Part shown: in pieces, positions 44,916 to 53,808 of the stretch
How positions within the stretch are numbered: the first letter of the stretch is position 1
How the letters are laid out: every line of letters begins with the position of its first letter
Source: [Mycobacterium] zoologicum
GTDB taxonomy: Bacteria > Actinomycetota > Actinomycetes > Mycobacteriales > Mycobacteriaceae
DNA length: 64,000 nt
Direction of reading: 5' to 3'
NCBI RefSeq assembly: GCF_020172665.1
Contig: NZ_CP083985.1
Span: forward strand, 393,191 to 457,190
Position numbers and translations under genes: made by a program
Notes under the pieces: model-generated
Told to the model about the DNA's origin: nothing
The model's input: the letters and a program-made list of their open reading frames with translations, nothing else
Database searches by the model: none

Positions 44916-46177
44916 CCGACCAGGAAGTTGCCCAGCCGTTCGATGGCGTTGGCCAGATCACGTGCCCACGGCAGCGTGACGATGCGCAGGTGATCCGGTG
45001 CAGGCCAGTTGAATCCGGTGCCCTGGGTGACCAGGATCTTCTCCTGCAGCAGCAGGTCGAGGACCAGGTGCTCGTCGCTCTCGATCGGATAGACCTCGGG
45101 GTCCAGACGGGGGAACGCGTACAGCGCCCCGCGCGGCTTGATGCAGCTGACTCCCGGAATCTCGTTGAGCTTCTTCCAGGCGACGTCACGCTGCTCCAGC
45201 AGGCGACCACCCGGCAGTACCAGTTCGTCGATGCTCTGGTGGCCGCCCAACGCCACCTGAATGGCATGCTGGGCAGGAACATTCGGGCACAGCCGCATGC
45301 TTGCCAGCAGGTTGATGCCCTCCAGGAAACTGGTCGCGTGCTCCTTGGGTCCGGTGATCACCACCCAGCCGGAGCGGTAGCCGGCCACCCGGTAAGCCTT
45401 TGACAGGCCGTTGAAGGTCAGGCACAGCAGGTCCGGCGCCAGGGCAGCCAGATTGATGTGCTCGGCGTCGTCGTAGAGGATCTTGTCGTAGATCTCGTCG
45501 GCCAGCAGCAGCAGTTGATGCTTGCGGGCCAACTCGACGATCTGGCTGAGCACTTCCCGGCTGTAGACCGCACCGGTCGGATTGTTCGGGTTGATCACCA
45601 CCAGCGCCTTGGTGCGCTCGGTGATCTTGGATTCCATGTCGGCGATGTCGGGTTGCCAGCCCTGGGTCTCGTCGCACAGGTAGTGCACCGGCGTGCCCCC
45701 GGCCAGTGACGTCGTCGCCGTCCACAACGGATAGTCCGGCGCCGGGATCAGCACCTCGTCGCCGTTGTCCAGCAGCGCCTGCAGCACCATGGAGATCAGC
45801 TCGGACACCCCATTGCCCAGATAGACGTCGTCGACGTCGAAGCGGGGGAAATCCTCGATGAGTTCGTAGCGGGTGACCACGGCGCGACGTGCCGGAAGGA
45901 TGCCCTGGGAGTCCGAGTAGCCCTGCGCGTAGGGCAGCGCCTGGATCATGTCCCGCATGATCACGTCGGGTGCGTCGAAGCCGAACGGCGCAGGGTTGCC
46001 GATGTTGAGCTTGAGGATGCGGTGGCCTTCGGCCTCCATCCGGGCGGCTTGGTCGTGGATCGGACCGCGGATCTCGTAGAGGACGTCCTGCAGTTTGGTC
46101 GACTGCGCGAACGTGCGTTGGCGGTGCGGACCGCCGGTGGCGGGCCACGGCATCTGAGGCACCTGATGAGTGGTCAC
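44903..46177 (-). CDS. aspC: aspartate/alanine aminotransferase, AspC (Rv0337c)-like
   Basis: The product is 424 aa from a GTG at 46177 with GGGAG 10 nt before it; a longer upstream frame is the complement of the neighbouring low-complexity gene. The PLP fold shows GNPAPFGFDAPD (about 60-71), NPNNPTGAVYS (about 190-200), ADEIYDKILYDD and the Schiff-base lysine Lys260 in FNGLSKAYRVAGYRSGW. Fold-type I, AlaA/AspC group. It links amino-acid and 2-oxo-acid metabolism. It lies in the same order as M. tuberculosis, after the Fe-S reductase gene. Confidence 0.93.
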   Translation of the reverse strand: MTTHQVPQMPWPATGGPHRQRTFAQSTKLQDVLYEIRGPIHDQAARMEAEGHRILKLNIGNPAPFGFDAPDVIMRDMIQALPYAQGYSDSQGILPARRAVVTRYELIEDFPRFDVDDVYLGNGVSELISMVLQALLDNGDEVLIPAPDYPLWTATTSLAGGTPVHYLCDETQGWQPDIADMESKITERTKALVVINPNNPTGAVYSREVLSQIVELARKHQLLLLADEIYDKILYDDAEHINLAALAPDLLCLTFNGLSKAYRVAGYRSGWVVITGPKEHATSFLEGINLLASMRLCPNVPAQHAIQVALGGHQSIDELVLPGGRLLEQRDVAWKKLNEIPGVSCIKPRGALYAFPRLDPEVYPIESDEHLVLDLLLQEKILVTQGTGFNWPAPDHLRIVTLPWARDLANAIERLGNFLVGYRK

Positions 46178-46226
46178 GCTGTCAATGCTCCCACAACTGT
46201 CCAATGAAAATTTGCCTGAGAAACAA

Positions 46227-46260
46227 GTTGGGGCCGTATGTGCACGCACACGGCCCCAAC
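46227..46260 (-). terminator. hairpin terminator after the Fe-S reductase gene
   Basis: GTTGGGGCCGT (46227-46237) and ACGGCCCCAAC (46250-46260) form a perfect 11-bp stem with a 12-nt loop. On the minus strand it follows the 46269 stop and is trailed by a T-rich TTGTTT stretch, so it fits an intrinsic terminator between the reductase and aspC. Confidence 0.7.
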
Positions 46261-46268
46261 CCGTTATC

Positions 46269-49112
46269 TCAGCGTTTGCCCGGTGGGCGTGCGCCGCGGG
46301 CGATCCCGAGTCCCTTGACCGGAGCCTGCTCGGCGGCCGGAGCGGCCGGCTCGGCGGGAGCCGCCGGTTCAGCCGGCGCCGCCGGTTCTGCCGGTGTTGC
46401 CTCGGCGGCAGGGGCGGGCTCAGCGGCCGGTGCCGCCGGAGCGGCTGCCGGGGCGGCCTTCTTGGCGCCGGGCCTGCGGGCACCTGCCGCCATCCCGAGG
46501 CCCACGACCGGGGCCGCGGGTGCTGCCGGTGCGGCGGGTGCCGCCTCGGCCGGAGCCGCGCTTGCCTCCGCTGCCGGAGCTGCCGCCGGTGCCGCACTGG
46601 CCTCGGCCGCCGGGGCCGCTGCCTTTTTGGCGCCGGGACGCTTGGCGCCGCCGGCCATCCCCAGCCCCTTGACCGGCGCTGCGGGGGCCGCGCTTGCCTC
46701 CGCTGCCGGAGCCGCTGCCTTCTTGGCGCCGGGACGCTTGGCGCCGCCGGCCATCCCCAACCCGGTGACGGGCTTGGTGGCCGCCGGGGCGGCTGCGGCG
46801 GCGGGCTTCTCCAGCGTCTGGACGGCCGCAGCCGCGGGTGCGGCCTGCTCGACCTTCTTCGGCCCTGCCTCGGCGGCCCTGGCGGCGGCGGTTCCCTTGG
46901 CGGGCAACGTCACTCCGGTCAGGTCCAGCGAGTCCAGCAGGATCTGGGCGATGTCGCGGACGTCCACACCGGTACGGCCAGAGGCCTCGATGCGGTCGTC
47001 GAGACCGTCGCTGATCATCACCCGGCAGAACGGGCACGCGGTGGCGATGGTGGTGGCACCGGTGGCCAGCGCCTCGTCGACGCGGTCGTGGTTCACCCGC
47101 TTGCCGATGTGTTCTTCCATCCACATCCGCGCCCCGCCTGCGCCGCAGCAGAATGAGCGGTCGCGGTTACGCGGCATCTCGATCAGGTTGGCGCCCGCGG
47201 CCGTCACGAGCTCACGCGGCGGCTCGTAGACCTTGTTGTGCCGGCCCAGGAAGCACGGGTCGTGGTAGGTGACGTCCCGCGACATCGGGGTCACCGGCAC
47301 GAGCCGCTTGTCCCGGATCAGCCGGTTGAGGACCTGGCTGTGGTGCAGCACGGTGTACTCACTGCCCAGCTGCGGGTATTCCCGCGAGATGGTGTTGAAG
47401 CAGTGCGGACAGCTGGCGATGATCTTGCGGTCCGGCTTGTCGAGGCCCTCGAACACCTCGTTGAGCATCTCGACGTTCTGGCTGGCCAGCTGCTGGAACA
47501 GGAACTCGTTGCCGGAACGACGGGCCGGGTCACCGGTGCAGGTCTCGCCGGTGCCCAGCACCAGGAACTTCACGCCGGCGGCGGCCAGCAGCTCCGCGGT
47601 CGCCTTGGTGGTCTTCTTGGCGCGGTCCTCATAGGCGCCCGCGCAGCCCACCCAGAACAGGTACTCGAACCCGTCGAAGCTGTCGACGTCCTGGCCGTAG
47701 ACCGGAATGTCGAAGCTGAGCTCATCGATCCAGCTGGTGCGCTCGCTGTTGTTCTGCCCCCACGGGTTGCCCTTGTTCTCCAGGTTCTTGAACAGCACGG
47801 CCAGCTCGGACGGGAACTCCGATTCGACCAGCACCTGGTAGCGGCGCATGTCGACGATGTGGTCGATGTGCTCGATGTCGACCGGGCACTGCTCGACGCA
47901 GGCGCCGCAGTTGGTGCAGGACCACAACACGTCGGGGTCGATCACGCCGCCCTGCTCGGCGGTGCCCACCAGCGGGCGCGCGGCCTGCTCGGGGCCGGAG
48001 CCGCCGATACGCTCAAAACCCTTCTCCGGCACGTGATGTCCGGCCAGCGGCTCGGCGCCGGCCAGGTCGACGTCACCCTCGGGCATCGGCTTGTCACCGA
48101 GCAGGTAGGGGGCCTTGGCCATCCAGTGGTCGCGCAGGTCCATGATGAGCAGCTTCGGGCTGAGCGGCTTGCCGGTGTTCCAGGCCGGGCACTGCGACTG
48201 GCATCGCCCGCACTCGGTGCAGGTGGCGAAGTCGAGCATGCCCTTCCAGGAGAAGTCTTCGATCTTGCCGCGGCCGAACACCGCGTCCTCGGGCGGGTTG
48301 TCGAAGTCCAGCGCCTCACCCTCGTACTCGATCGGCAGCAGCGGGCCCAGGCCGTTGGGCAGCCGCTTGAAGGTGACGTTGACGGGCGCCAGGAAGATGT
48401 GCAGGTGCTTGGAGTGCAGCACGATCAGCAGGAAGCCCAGTGCCACCGCGACGTGCAGCAGCAGCGCGGCGGTCTCGATGGTCTCGTTGGTGGCGAGCCC
48501 CAGCGGCTCCATGACCTTGCCCATCAGGTGCGACAGGTAGGCGCCCTTGCCATAGGGCAGGCTGCCGGTGTTGACCGCGGCGCCGCGCAGCAGCAGGAAG
48601 GTCCACACGACGTTGAGGATCATCACCAGGATCAGCCAGGCGCCGCCGTTGTGCGAGCCGTAGAACCGCGATGACCGGCCGTGCTCGGTCGGGTTGCGCA
48701 GGACCCGGATGATCATGAACACGACGATCGACAGCGTGACGGCGGTGATGAAGAAGTCCTGCATGAAGCCCAGGAAGTCCCAGTGGCCGATGATCGGGAT
48801 CGCGAAGTGCGCGTCGAACATCTGGCCGTAGGCCTCGATGTACACGGTGATCAGGACGAAGAACGCCCACATGGTGAAGAAGTGGGCGATACCGGGGATC
48901 GACCACTTCAGCAGCTTGGCCTGACCGGCGACCTCACGGATCTGGGTCCACACCCGGGTCTTGACGTCGGTGGTCCGCTCGGCGCCGACCTTCACGCCCG
49001 ACATCACCAGGCGGTAGAGCCAGAACACCCGGCGTGCGGCCAGCAGGCCGACGAACGCCGTCATAGACAGGCCGACCACCAGCCTGATCAGCATCTGGAC
49101 ATTTTCGGTCAC
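46269..49112 (-). CDS. membrane-bound iron-sulfur oxidoreductase (Rv0338c-like, HdrD/GlpC type)
   Basis: The product is 947 aa from a GTG start with GGGAGG before it. About six membrane helices fill residues 5-260. Two 4Fe-4S motifs follow, CTECGRCQSQCP (about 290-301) and CTNCGACVEQCP (about 388-399). Two CCG-type domains have CPHCFNTISREYP and FCCGAGGARMW. The C-terminal 260 residues are Ala/Pro-rich with four spaced GLGMAGGAKRPGAKK-type units and likely disordered. It resembles heterodisulfide-reductase-like electron carriers. A double dyad lies just upstream. Rv0338c is shorter, mainly because its tail is shorter. Confidence 0.92.
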   Translation of the reverse strand: MTENVQMLIRLVVGLSMTAFVGLLAARRVFWLYRLVMSGVKVGAERTTDVKTRVWTQIREVAGQAKLLKWSIPGIAHFFTMWAFFVLITVYIEAYGQMFDAHFAIPIIGHWDFLGFMQDFFITAVTLSIVVFMIIRVLRNPTEHGRSSRFYGSHNGGAWLILVMILNVVWTFLLLRGAAVNTGSLPYGKGAYLSHLMGKVMEPLGLATNETIETAALLLHVAVALGFLLIVLHSKHLHIFLAPVNVTFKRLPNGLGPLLPIEYEGEALDFDNPPEDAVFGRGKIEDFSWKGMLDFATCTECGRCQSQCPAWNTGKPLSPKLLIMDLRDHWMAKAPYLLGDKPMPEGDVDLAGAEPLAGHHVPEKGFERIGGSGPEQAARPLVGTAEQGGVIDPDVLWSCTNCGACVEQCPVDIEHIDHIVDMRRYQVLVESEFPSELAVLFKNLENKGNPWGQNNSERTSWIDELSFDIPVYGQDVDSFDGFEYLFWVGCAGAYEDRAKKTTKATAELLAAAGVKFLVLGTGETCTGDPARRSGNEFLFQQLASQNVEMLNEVFEGLDKPDRKIIASCPHCFNTISREYPQLGSEYTVLHHSQVLNRLIRDKRLVPVTPMSRDVTYHDPCFLGRHNKVYEPPRELVTAAGANLIEMPRNRDRSFCCGAGGARMWMEEHIGKRVNHDRVDEALATGATTIATACPFCRVMISDGLDDRIEASGRTGVDVRDIAQILLDSLDLTGVTLPAKGTAAARAAEAGPKKVEQAAPAAAAVQTLEKPAAAAAPAATKPVTGLGMAGGAKRPGAKKAAAPAAEASAAPAAPVKGLGMAGGAKRPGAKKAAAPAAEASAAPAAAPAAEASAAPAEAAPAAPAAPAAPVVGLGMAAGARRPGAKKAAPAAAPAAPAAEPAPAAEATPAEPAAPAEPAAPAEPAAPAAEQAPVKGLGIARGARPPGKR

Positions 49113-49132
49113 GGAGCGTCCCTCCCATCCAC

Positions 49133-49175
49133 AAGTTACCTATCAGTAACTTAGCTATGGTTACTGACGGGTAAC
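49133..49175 (+). promoter_or_regulatory. double dyad operator upstream of the Fe-S reductase gene
   Basis: Dyad 1 is AAGTTAC-N6-GTAACTT (49133-49152), perfect 7-bp arms. Dyad 2 is GTTAC-N6-GTAAC (49160-49175). Centres are 25 bp apart. The shape is that of a TetR-type site and it sits where the reductase promoter should be, 20-60 nt before its start. The regulator gene is not in the immediate neighbourhood. Confidence 0.65.
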
Positions 49176-49325
49176 TTACCGCCAATCTTGCGCAATAGCT
49201 GCTCAAGCCCTACTCGGTCGCCCATAGTGCCACCCCGGTCCCGCCCAGTGTGACGCAGGTTGGCCTAACTGTATCGGCCGGCGACCATTTGGTTGGGCTT
49301 TCGCGCTGGTGGCGCTAGGGGCGGT

Positions 49326-49955
49326 TCACAGTCCCGGCGGCAGCGGAATCACGATCTCCGACGGTCGCGTTGGCGCCGGGTTCGTGGTGGTGGGGGCCGG
49401 AGCCGCTGTGGTGGTCGGAGCCGCTGTGGTCGACGGGGCCGTTGTGGTCACCGGGGTGGTGGAGGTCGGCGACTGCGTGGTGGTCTCCGAACTGGTCGGG
49501 GTCTCGGTCGTCGGCTCGGTCGTCGTTTCGGCCGTGGTGGCGGGAGGGGCGTTCTCGCCGGTGGTGGCAGGAGCGGCGGGCTCCGGGGCCGGCGCGGCGG
49601 GTTCGCCGGTGGGCTCTTCGGAGGGGGCGGCCGTGGTGGCGGAGACCGACGTCGTCGTTGTTGTTGTCGTACCGTGCTCGTCGCTCTTGTTGGCCAGGCG
49701 AACCATGCTCCACACCAGCGCTGCGATCAGCAGTGCCGTCAGCACACCCAGGCCGACCAGCGACAACGGACGCAGGTACCACGGGGTAGGCGGCGGCGGT
49801 TCGGGTGACGGCGGCTGTGACCAGTCCGGCTGCTGTCCGGTGGGCTCGCGGTACTCGCTGTAGCCGACCGGCTCCTTGTATTCGCTGCCCCCGCGGTAGT
49901 CGAAATCGGCCATCTGGGTCGGTTCGTTGTTGGGGTCGTCCGGCGTTCGCTCCAC
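49326..49955 (-). CDS. single-pass membrane protein with Thr-rich tail
   Basis: The product is 209 aa from a GTG. The N-terminal part is acidic and Tyr/Pro-rich (DYRGGSEYKEPVGYSEYREP), then a membrane helix (about 63-84, PLSLVGLGVLTALLIAALVWSM). About 115 residues rich in Thr, Pro and Ala follow, and the C-terminus ends EIVIPLPPGL. It parallels the proteins at 30927 and 50398. The 213 nt between it and the reductase gene hold only the double dyad. Confidence 0.68.
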   Translation of the reverse strand: MERTPDDPNNEPTQMADFDYRGGSEYKEPVGYSEYREPTGQQPDWSQPPSPEPPPPTPWYLRPLSLVGLGVLTALLIAALVWSMVRLANKSDEHGTTTTTTTSVSATTAAPSEEPTGEPAAPAPEPAAPATTGENAPPATTAETTTEPTTETPTSSETTTQSPTSTTPVTTTAPSTTAAPTTTAAPAPTTTNPAPTRPSEIVIPLPPGL

Positions 49956-50009
49956 GCGTACCGATGGTAGGTGCCGCGGCTGACGAAACCCCGCGACGAC
50001 ACCTGACGG

Positions 50010-50387
50010 CTAACTGTGCCCAGCCCCCGCTCGTCGCGCAACGAGCCCGAACGCCGCGCGCCAGCCGAGTAGCAACACGCCGGTCACCGTCGACGCCACC
50101 ACGACGAAACTGCCCGCCACGGCCGCTGATGTCAGCGCGCGCAGCAGCATGCCGACCGCCACGGTCGACACCCACACGATGACGCCGGTCGGCATCACCG
50201 CGGTGGGCCGCCGCCAGCCTTGCGAGACCAGCCAACCCAGCACGGTGCCGCTAAGAAACGGCCAGGAGGTGCCCGCCAAACCGGCCAGGCTGATGCCTTC
50301 GTCGTGGCTGTGCCGGCCGAGGGCGCAGAAGACCAATACGGCCACCACGTCGATGCCGAGCCAGGCAGGTCGGTGCTGGGGTTGCAT
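50010..50387 (-). CDS. DUF3054 membrane protein
   Basis: The product is 125 aa with about four membrane helices. It contains VLVFCALGRHSHDEGISLAG (about 17-36), TSWPFLSGTVLGWLV and the late WRAAFGLVARRAG. The family is conserved in actinobacteria without a known function. It lies between two Thr/Ser-rich membrane proteins on the same strand. Confidence 0.78.
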   Translation of the reverse strand: MQPQHRPAWLGIDVVAVLVFCALGRHSHDEGISLAGLAGTSWPFLSGTVLGWLVSQGWRRPTAVMPTGVIVWVSTVAVGMLLRALTSAAVAGSFVVVASTVTGVLLLGWRAAFGLVARRAGAGHS

Positions 50388-50397
50388 AGGGCCCGAC

Positions 50398-51093
50398 CTA
50401 CCGGTGCGGCGGCAGGGTGATCACGGTCGGAATCTCGGGGACCTTCGGGATCGGCGGAATGGTGATCACCGAGGGCAGCGACGGCAGACGGTGGTGGTGC
50501 TCCGGCGGCGCGCTGGGAGCCGGTGTTGCCGGGCCGGCGGGCGGTTTCGGCGCCGGTGCCTGCCCGGTCTGGTTGGGCGGCGGCGCGGCGGTGGTGCTGC
50601 TGGTCGCGCTGGAGCTGCTGGTGGTGCTGGATGTGCTCGACGACGAGCTGGTGGTGCTCGACGTGCTCGACGAGCTGCTGGCCGGACTGGTGCTGCCGCC
50701 ACCGGGGCCGCGACTGGTCAGCTGGATGATGCCCCAGATCACCAGTGACAGCATCACCGCGATCAGCCCGACCCAGGCGATCAGCACCGGCTTGCGGCGG
50801 AACCAGGGCAGCGGCAGTTGCCCGACCGGGTCGGTCGGGGTGTCCGTGGGCGGCTGTTCGAACTGCTGGTTGTAGGCGGCGTATTGGGTCGGCATGTCGG
50901 CGGGCCGGTGACCGGGGTCGCCCGGCCGGCCGGGGCCGGCAGCGGTGGGGCCGAGCTGGGTCGGCGGCGGCCCGGGCTGCTGCGGCCCGGGCTGCTGCGG
51001 CCCGCTCTGGCGGTACCGAATGGACTGGGTGGGGTCGCTGCTGGGGCCGCCGGGACCTCTGCCGGGACCTTCTGAAGATCCGAATCGCGCCAT
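50398..51093 (-). CDS. single-pass membrane protein with Ser/Thr-rich tail
   Basis: The product is 231 aa. The N-terminal 95 residues are Pro/Gln/Gly-rich with QQPGPQQPGPP. One membrane helix lies at about 103-123 (VLIAWVGLIAVMLSLVIWGI). The outer part is Ser/Thr-rich (SSSTSSTTSSSSSTSSTTSS) and then Pro-rich, ending in PSVITIPPIPKVPEIPTVIT repeats. It may be cell-wall spanning. Function unknown. Confidence 0.68.
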   Translation of the reverse strand: MARFGSSEGPGRGPGGPSSDPTQSIRYRQSGPQQPGPQQPGPPPTQLGPTAAGPGRPGDPGHRPADMPTQYAAYNQQFEQPPTDTPTDPVGQLPLPWFRRKPVLIAWVGLIAVMLSLVIWGIIQLTSRGPGGGSTSPASSSSSTSSTTSSSSSTSSTTSSSSATSSTTAAPPPNQTGQAPAPKPPAGPATPAPSAPPEHHHRLPSLPSVITIPPIPKVPEIPTVITLPPHR

Positions 51094-51140
51094 TCCACCG
51101 AGAGTAACGGAAACCGCCCAGCGATGAATGAACCCAGATG

Positions 51141-51716
51141 TCAGAACGTCTCGACGTTGTCGATGCTGACGAACATGCCGTGGCCGGTGCGGTCGTTGGT
51201 GAAGCGGGTGCCGTTGGTGTCAGCGGTGATTCGCCAGTCCAGTGCCTGGTAGGTCTGGTAGTCGATGGTGACGACCGGGATGTCGCCGAGGTTGCCGAGC
51301 ACCCACTGCACGGTGCCGTCGGAGCTGAGGCTGACGCCGTTGGCGTGCATGCCGTTCTTGAGCGGGCTGTTGGTGAACTCGGCCTCGCACTCGACCAGCC
51401 TCGCCGAGATCTGGCAGCGGGTTCGGCCGGATTTCGTCTCGATGAACACGTAGCCGTTCTCGGTGGGGGGCAGCTGCTCGGCGTCGGAGGGTTTGCGGGG
51501 AGTGGTCGAGGTCGGAGGCTTGGTCGGGGCCGTGCTCGACGGCGGTGGTGGCGTGCTGGATGGGGGTGGCCGAAACGACGGCTCCGGCGGGCCGGTGCCC
51601 GGAACGGCGGTCGGGTGGCCGTCGACGGTGGAACTGCAGCCGGCCAGCACCAGCGCCGCAGCCAGCGTCAGCTGCGCGCCGAGCCTCCTCGGTGTTATCT
51701 GATCCGACAACCGCAC
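51141..51716 (-). CDS. lipoprotein, Pro/Thr-rich linker plus globular domain
   Basis: The product is 191 aa. A lipobox is seen in LAAALVLAGCSSTVDG, with Cys27 as the acylation site. A Pro/Thr/Ser-rich linker (about 43-82) leads to a folded domain with NGYVFIETKSGRTRCQISAR, LVECEAEFTNSPLKNGMHAN and VLGNLGDIPVVTIDYQ. Two cysteines there may pair. It resembles the soluble domain found in several mycobacterial lipoproteins of unknown function. It is the first gene of a leftward set of envelope proteins. Confidence 0.78.
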   Translation of the reverse strand: MRLSDQITPRRLGAQLTLAAALVLAGCSSTVDGHPTAVPGTGPPEPSFRPPPSSTPPPPSSTAPTKPPTSTTPRKPSDAEQLPPTENGYVFIETKSGRTRCQISARLVECEAEFTNSPLKNGMHANGVSLSSDGTVQWVLGNLGDIPVVTIDYQTYQALDWRITADTNGTRFTNDRTGHGMFVSIDNVETF

Positions 51717-51825
51717 CTGATCCCCCGCCGATATTGGTTGACGCCAAGGGTACGCACGTTGTGATGCGAGTGACTGCGGTGACGCGCGGGCCGGCGCCGA
51801 TGGTCAGGAGTCGGTCAGGAGACGG

Positions 51826-52008
51826 TCAGGAAAGGTCCCGGAACGCCAACGCGGCGCCGCCGACGGCCATGACCGCCGCCAGGCCGTAGCCGGCTACCGA
51901 CCACCACCCGGCGTGCAGATAGGCGGTGACGGCTACCACGGCGATCGCGCAGAAGATCAATGCCATCCCATACAGCGGCGGCTTGTCGGCGTATCTGTTG
52001 CGGGCCAT
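51826..52008 (-). CDS. small membrane protein
   Basis: The product is 60 aa with two hydrophobic segments (about 14-30 and 38-55). It begins MARNRYADKPPLYGMALIFC. It lies 14 nt downstream of the permease stop on the same strand, so it is likely cotranscribed. Function unknown. Its 3 prime end lies within a short tandem repeat. Confidence 0.6.
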   Translation of the reverse strand: MARNRYADKPPLYGMALIFCAIAVVAVTAYLHAGWWSVAGYGLAAVMAVGGAALAFRDLS

Positions 52009-52022
52009 GTCTTTTCGGCCTT

Positions 52023-53468
52023 CTACTCGTCGTTCTCCGATTGTTCCGCCATGGTGGTCGCGTTAACCCGGTCGCGCACCAGATACCAGCCGCCGACGAT
52101 GGCCGGTACGCCGACCAGTCCCGCGGTGCGAATCCAGACGCCGTACTCGGGGTCGCACATCATCAGCACCAGAACGGCCGCCAGGAATGCCAGGGTGGCA
52201 TACCCGCTGTAGGGGGCCAGCGGCATCCGGAATGCCGGCCGTTGCAGGTTGCCGGTCTTGGTCAACGCGAAGAACCGCAGCTGGCAGGCCACGATCGTCG
52301 CCCACGCCGTCATCACGCCCAATGCGGCGATGTTGAGCACGATTTCGAAGGCATGCTCGGGCACGACGGCGTTCAGCGCGACCCCGAGCAGGCCGATCAT
52401 GCCGGTCAGCAGGATGCCACCGTAGGGCACGCCATTTCTGGACAATGGTGCGGTGAATTTGGGCCCGCTGCCGTTGACCGCCATCGACCGCAGAATTCGC
52501 CCGGTGGAGTACAGCCCGGCGTTGAGGCTGGAGAACGCGGCGGTGAGCACCACCAGGTTCATCAGGCTGCCGGCGCCGGTGAAGCCGATCTTGGCGAAGA
52601 ACGTGACGAACGGGCTCTCGCCGTGCTTGTAGGCGGTGTAGGGCAGCAGCAGCGCCAGCAGCACCACCGAGCCCACGTAGAAGATCCCGATCCGAGCCAC
52701 CACGGAGTTGATCGCCCGCGGCATGATCTTCTCCGGTTCGGCGGTCTCGCCGGCGGCGGTGCCGACCAGTTCGACCGCGGCGTAGGAGAACACCACACCG
52801 GAAGTGACCAGCACCAGCGGTAGCAGGCCCGTCGGCAGGAACCCGCCGTTCTCGGCCCACAGGTGCAGGCCGGTGTCCTGGCCGTCGACGGTGTACCGGC
52901 CGCCCAAGAAGACGGTGCCCACGACCAGGAAGGTCATCAGCGCAACGACCTTGATCAACGCGGCCCAGAACTCCAGCTCGCCGAAGAGCTTCACCGAGAT
53001 CAGGTTCATCGACACCACCGACACCAGTGCGATCAGCGCCAGCGTCCACTGCGGGACGACGTGGAACACACCCCAGTAGTGGAAATACGTCGCGATCGCT
53101 GTGGTGTCGACGATGCCGGTCATCGACCAGTTCACGAAGTACAGCCATCCGGCGGCGAAAGCCGTTTTCTCCCCGAAGAATTCGCGGGCATAGGACACGA
53201 ACGATCCCGATGTGGGGCGGTGCAATACCAGCTCGCCGAGCGCCCGCAGGATGAAGAACACGAAGACGCCGCAGATCCCGTAGACCAGGAATAAGGCGGG
53301 TCCGGCCTCATGCAGGCGCCGGCCGGCGCCCAGAAACAGGCCGGTTCCGATCGCTCCGCCGATCGCGATCATCTGGACCTGACGAGGGTGCAGATCTTTG
53401 TGGTAGCCCTCGTCCTCGCGGGCCAGCACAGCCTGGGAGGCCAGGCGGGGGTCGGAGGCTTGGGACAT
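52023..53468 (-). CDS. ansP2: L-asparagine/amino-acid permease, AnsP2-like
   Basis: The product is 481 aa from the ATG at 53468 (a start 33 nt earlier is possible). Twelve membrane helices and the amino-acid/polyamine/organocation signature near the N-terminus, [20 protein letters not shown], are present. [19 protein letters not shown] and [22 protein letters not shown] are typical of the AAT subfamily. Position before dnaK matches Rv0346c (AnsP2). It should import asparagine or related amino acids. Confidence 0.9.
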   Translation of the reverse strand: MSQASDPRLASQAVLAREDEGYHKDLHPRQVQMIAIGGAIGTGLFLGAGRRLHEAGPALFLVYGICGVFVFFILRALGELVLHRPTSGSFVSYAREFFGEKTAFAAGWLYFVNWSMTGIVDTTAIATYFHYWGVFHVVPQWTLALIALVSVVSMNLISVKLFGELEFWAALIKVVALMTFLVVGTVFLGGRYTVDGQDTGLHLWAENGGFLPTGLLPLVLVTSGVVFSYAAVELVGTAAGETAEPEKIMPRAINSVVARIGIFYVGSVVLLALLLPYTAYKHGESPFVTFFAKIGFTGAGSLMNLVVLTAAFSSLNAGLYSTGRILRSMAVNGSGPKFTAPLSRNGVPYGGILLTGMIGLLGVALNAVVPEHAFEIVLNIAALGVMTAWATIVACQLRFFALTKTGNLQRPAFRMPLAPYSGYATLAFLAAVLVLMMCDPEYGVWIRTAGLVGVPAIVGGWYLVRDRVNATTMAEQSENDE

Positions 53469-53542
53469 CGGGCGAGGGTAGCGCACCGCCGTGCGGTACA
53501 TCAGGAGAGCGGGGCGAACCAGCCGCTTTCCGAGAACATGGC

Positions 53543-53558
53543 TAGTCCGACTGGACTA
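53543..53558 (+). promoter_or_regulatory. palindrome upstream of the vapBC-like pair
   Basis: TAGTCC-GACT-GGACTA has perfect six-base arms and ends 19 nt before the antitoxin start. Type II toxin-antitoxin pairs bind such sites to repress their own operon, so this is the likely autoregulatory operator. Confidence 0.55.
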
Positions 53559-53577
53559 AGTCCGGTAGCCTGGTCGG

Positions 53578-53808
53578 GTGTCGACCGTGAACATCCACGA
53601 CGCGAAGACGCACTTGTCGAGCCTGCTGGCCCGGGTGGAGAACGGCGAGACGATCACCATTGCCCGGGCCGGTAAGCCGGTCGCCGATCTCGTCCCGCAC
53701 CTGCGCCTCGATATCGCATTCGGCGTCGCGGCCGGCCGGATCGGCTACGACGACGAACACTTCGACGACGTCGACCCGGCGATCAACGCCCTGTTCGGAA
53801 CCGAATGA
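53578..53808 (+). CDS. vapB: type II antitoxin, Phd/YefM-like (VapB)
   Basis: The product is 76 aa from a GTG. MSTVNIHDAKTHLSSLLARV and GETITIARAGKPVADLVPHL are the Phd/YefM DNA-binding fold. The acidic C-terminus (YDDEHFDDVDPAINALFGTE) would wrap the toxin. It overlaps the toxin gene by four bases. Confidence 0.9.
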   Translation: MSTVNIHDAKTHLSSLLARVENGETITIARAGKPVADLVPHLRLDIAFGVAAGRIGYDDEHFDDVDPAINALFGTE

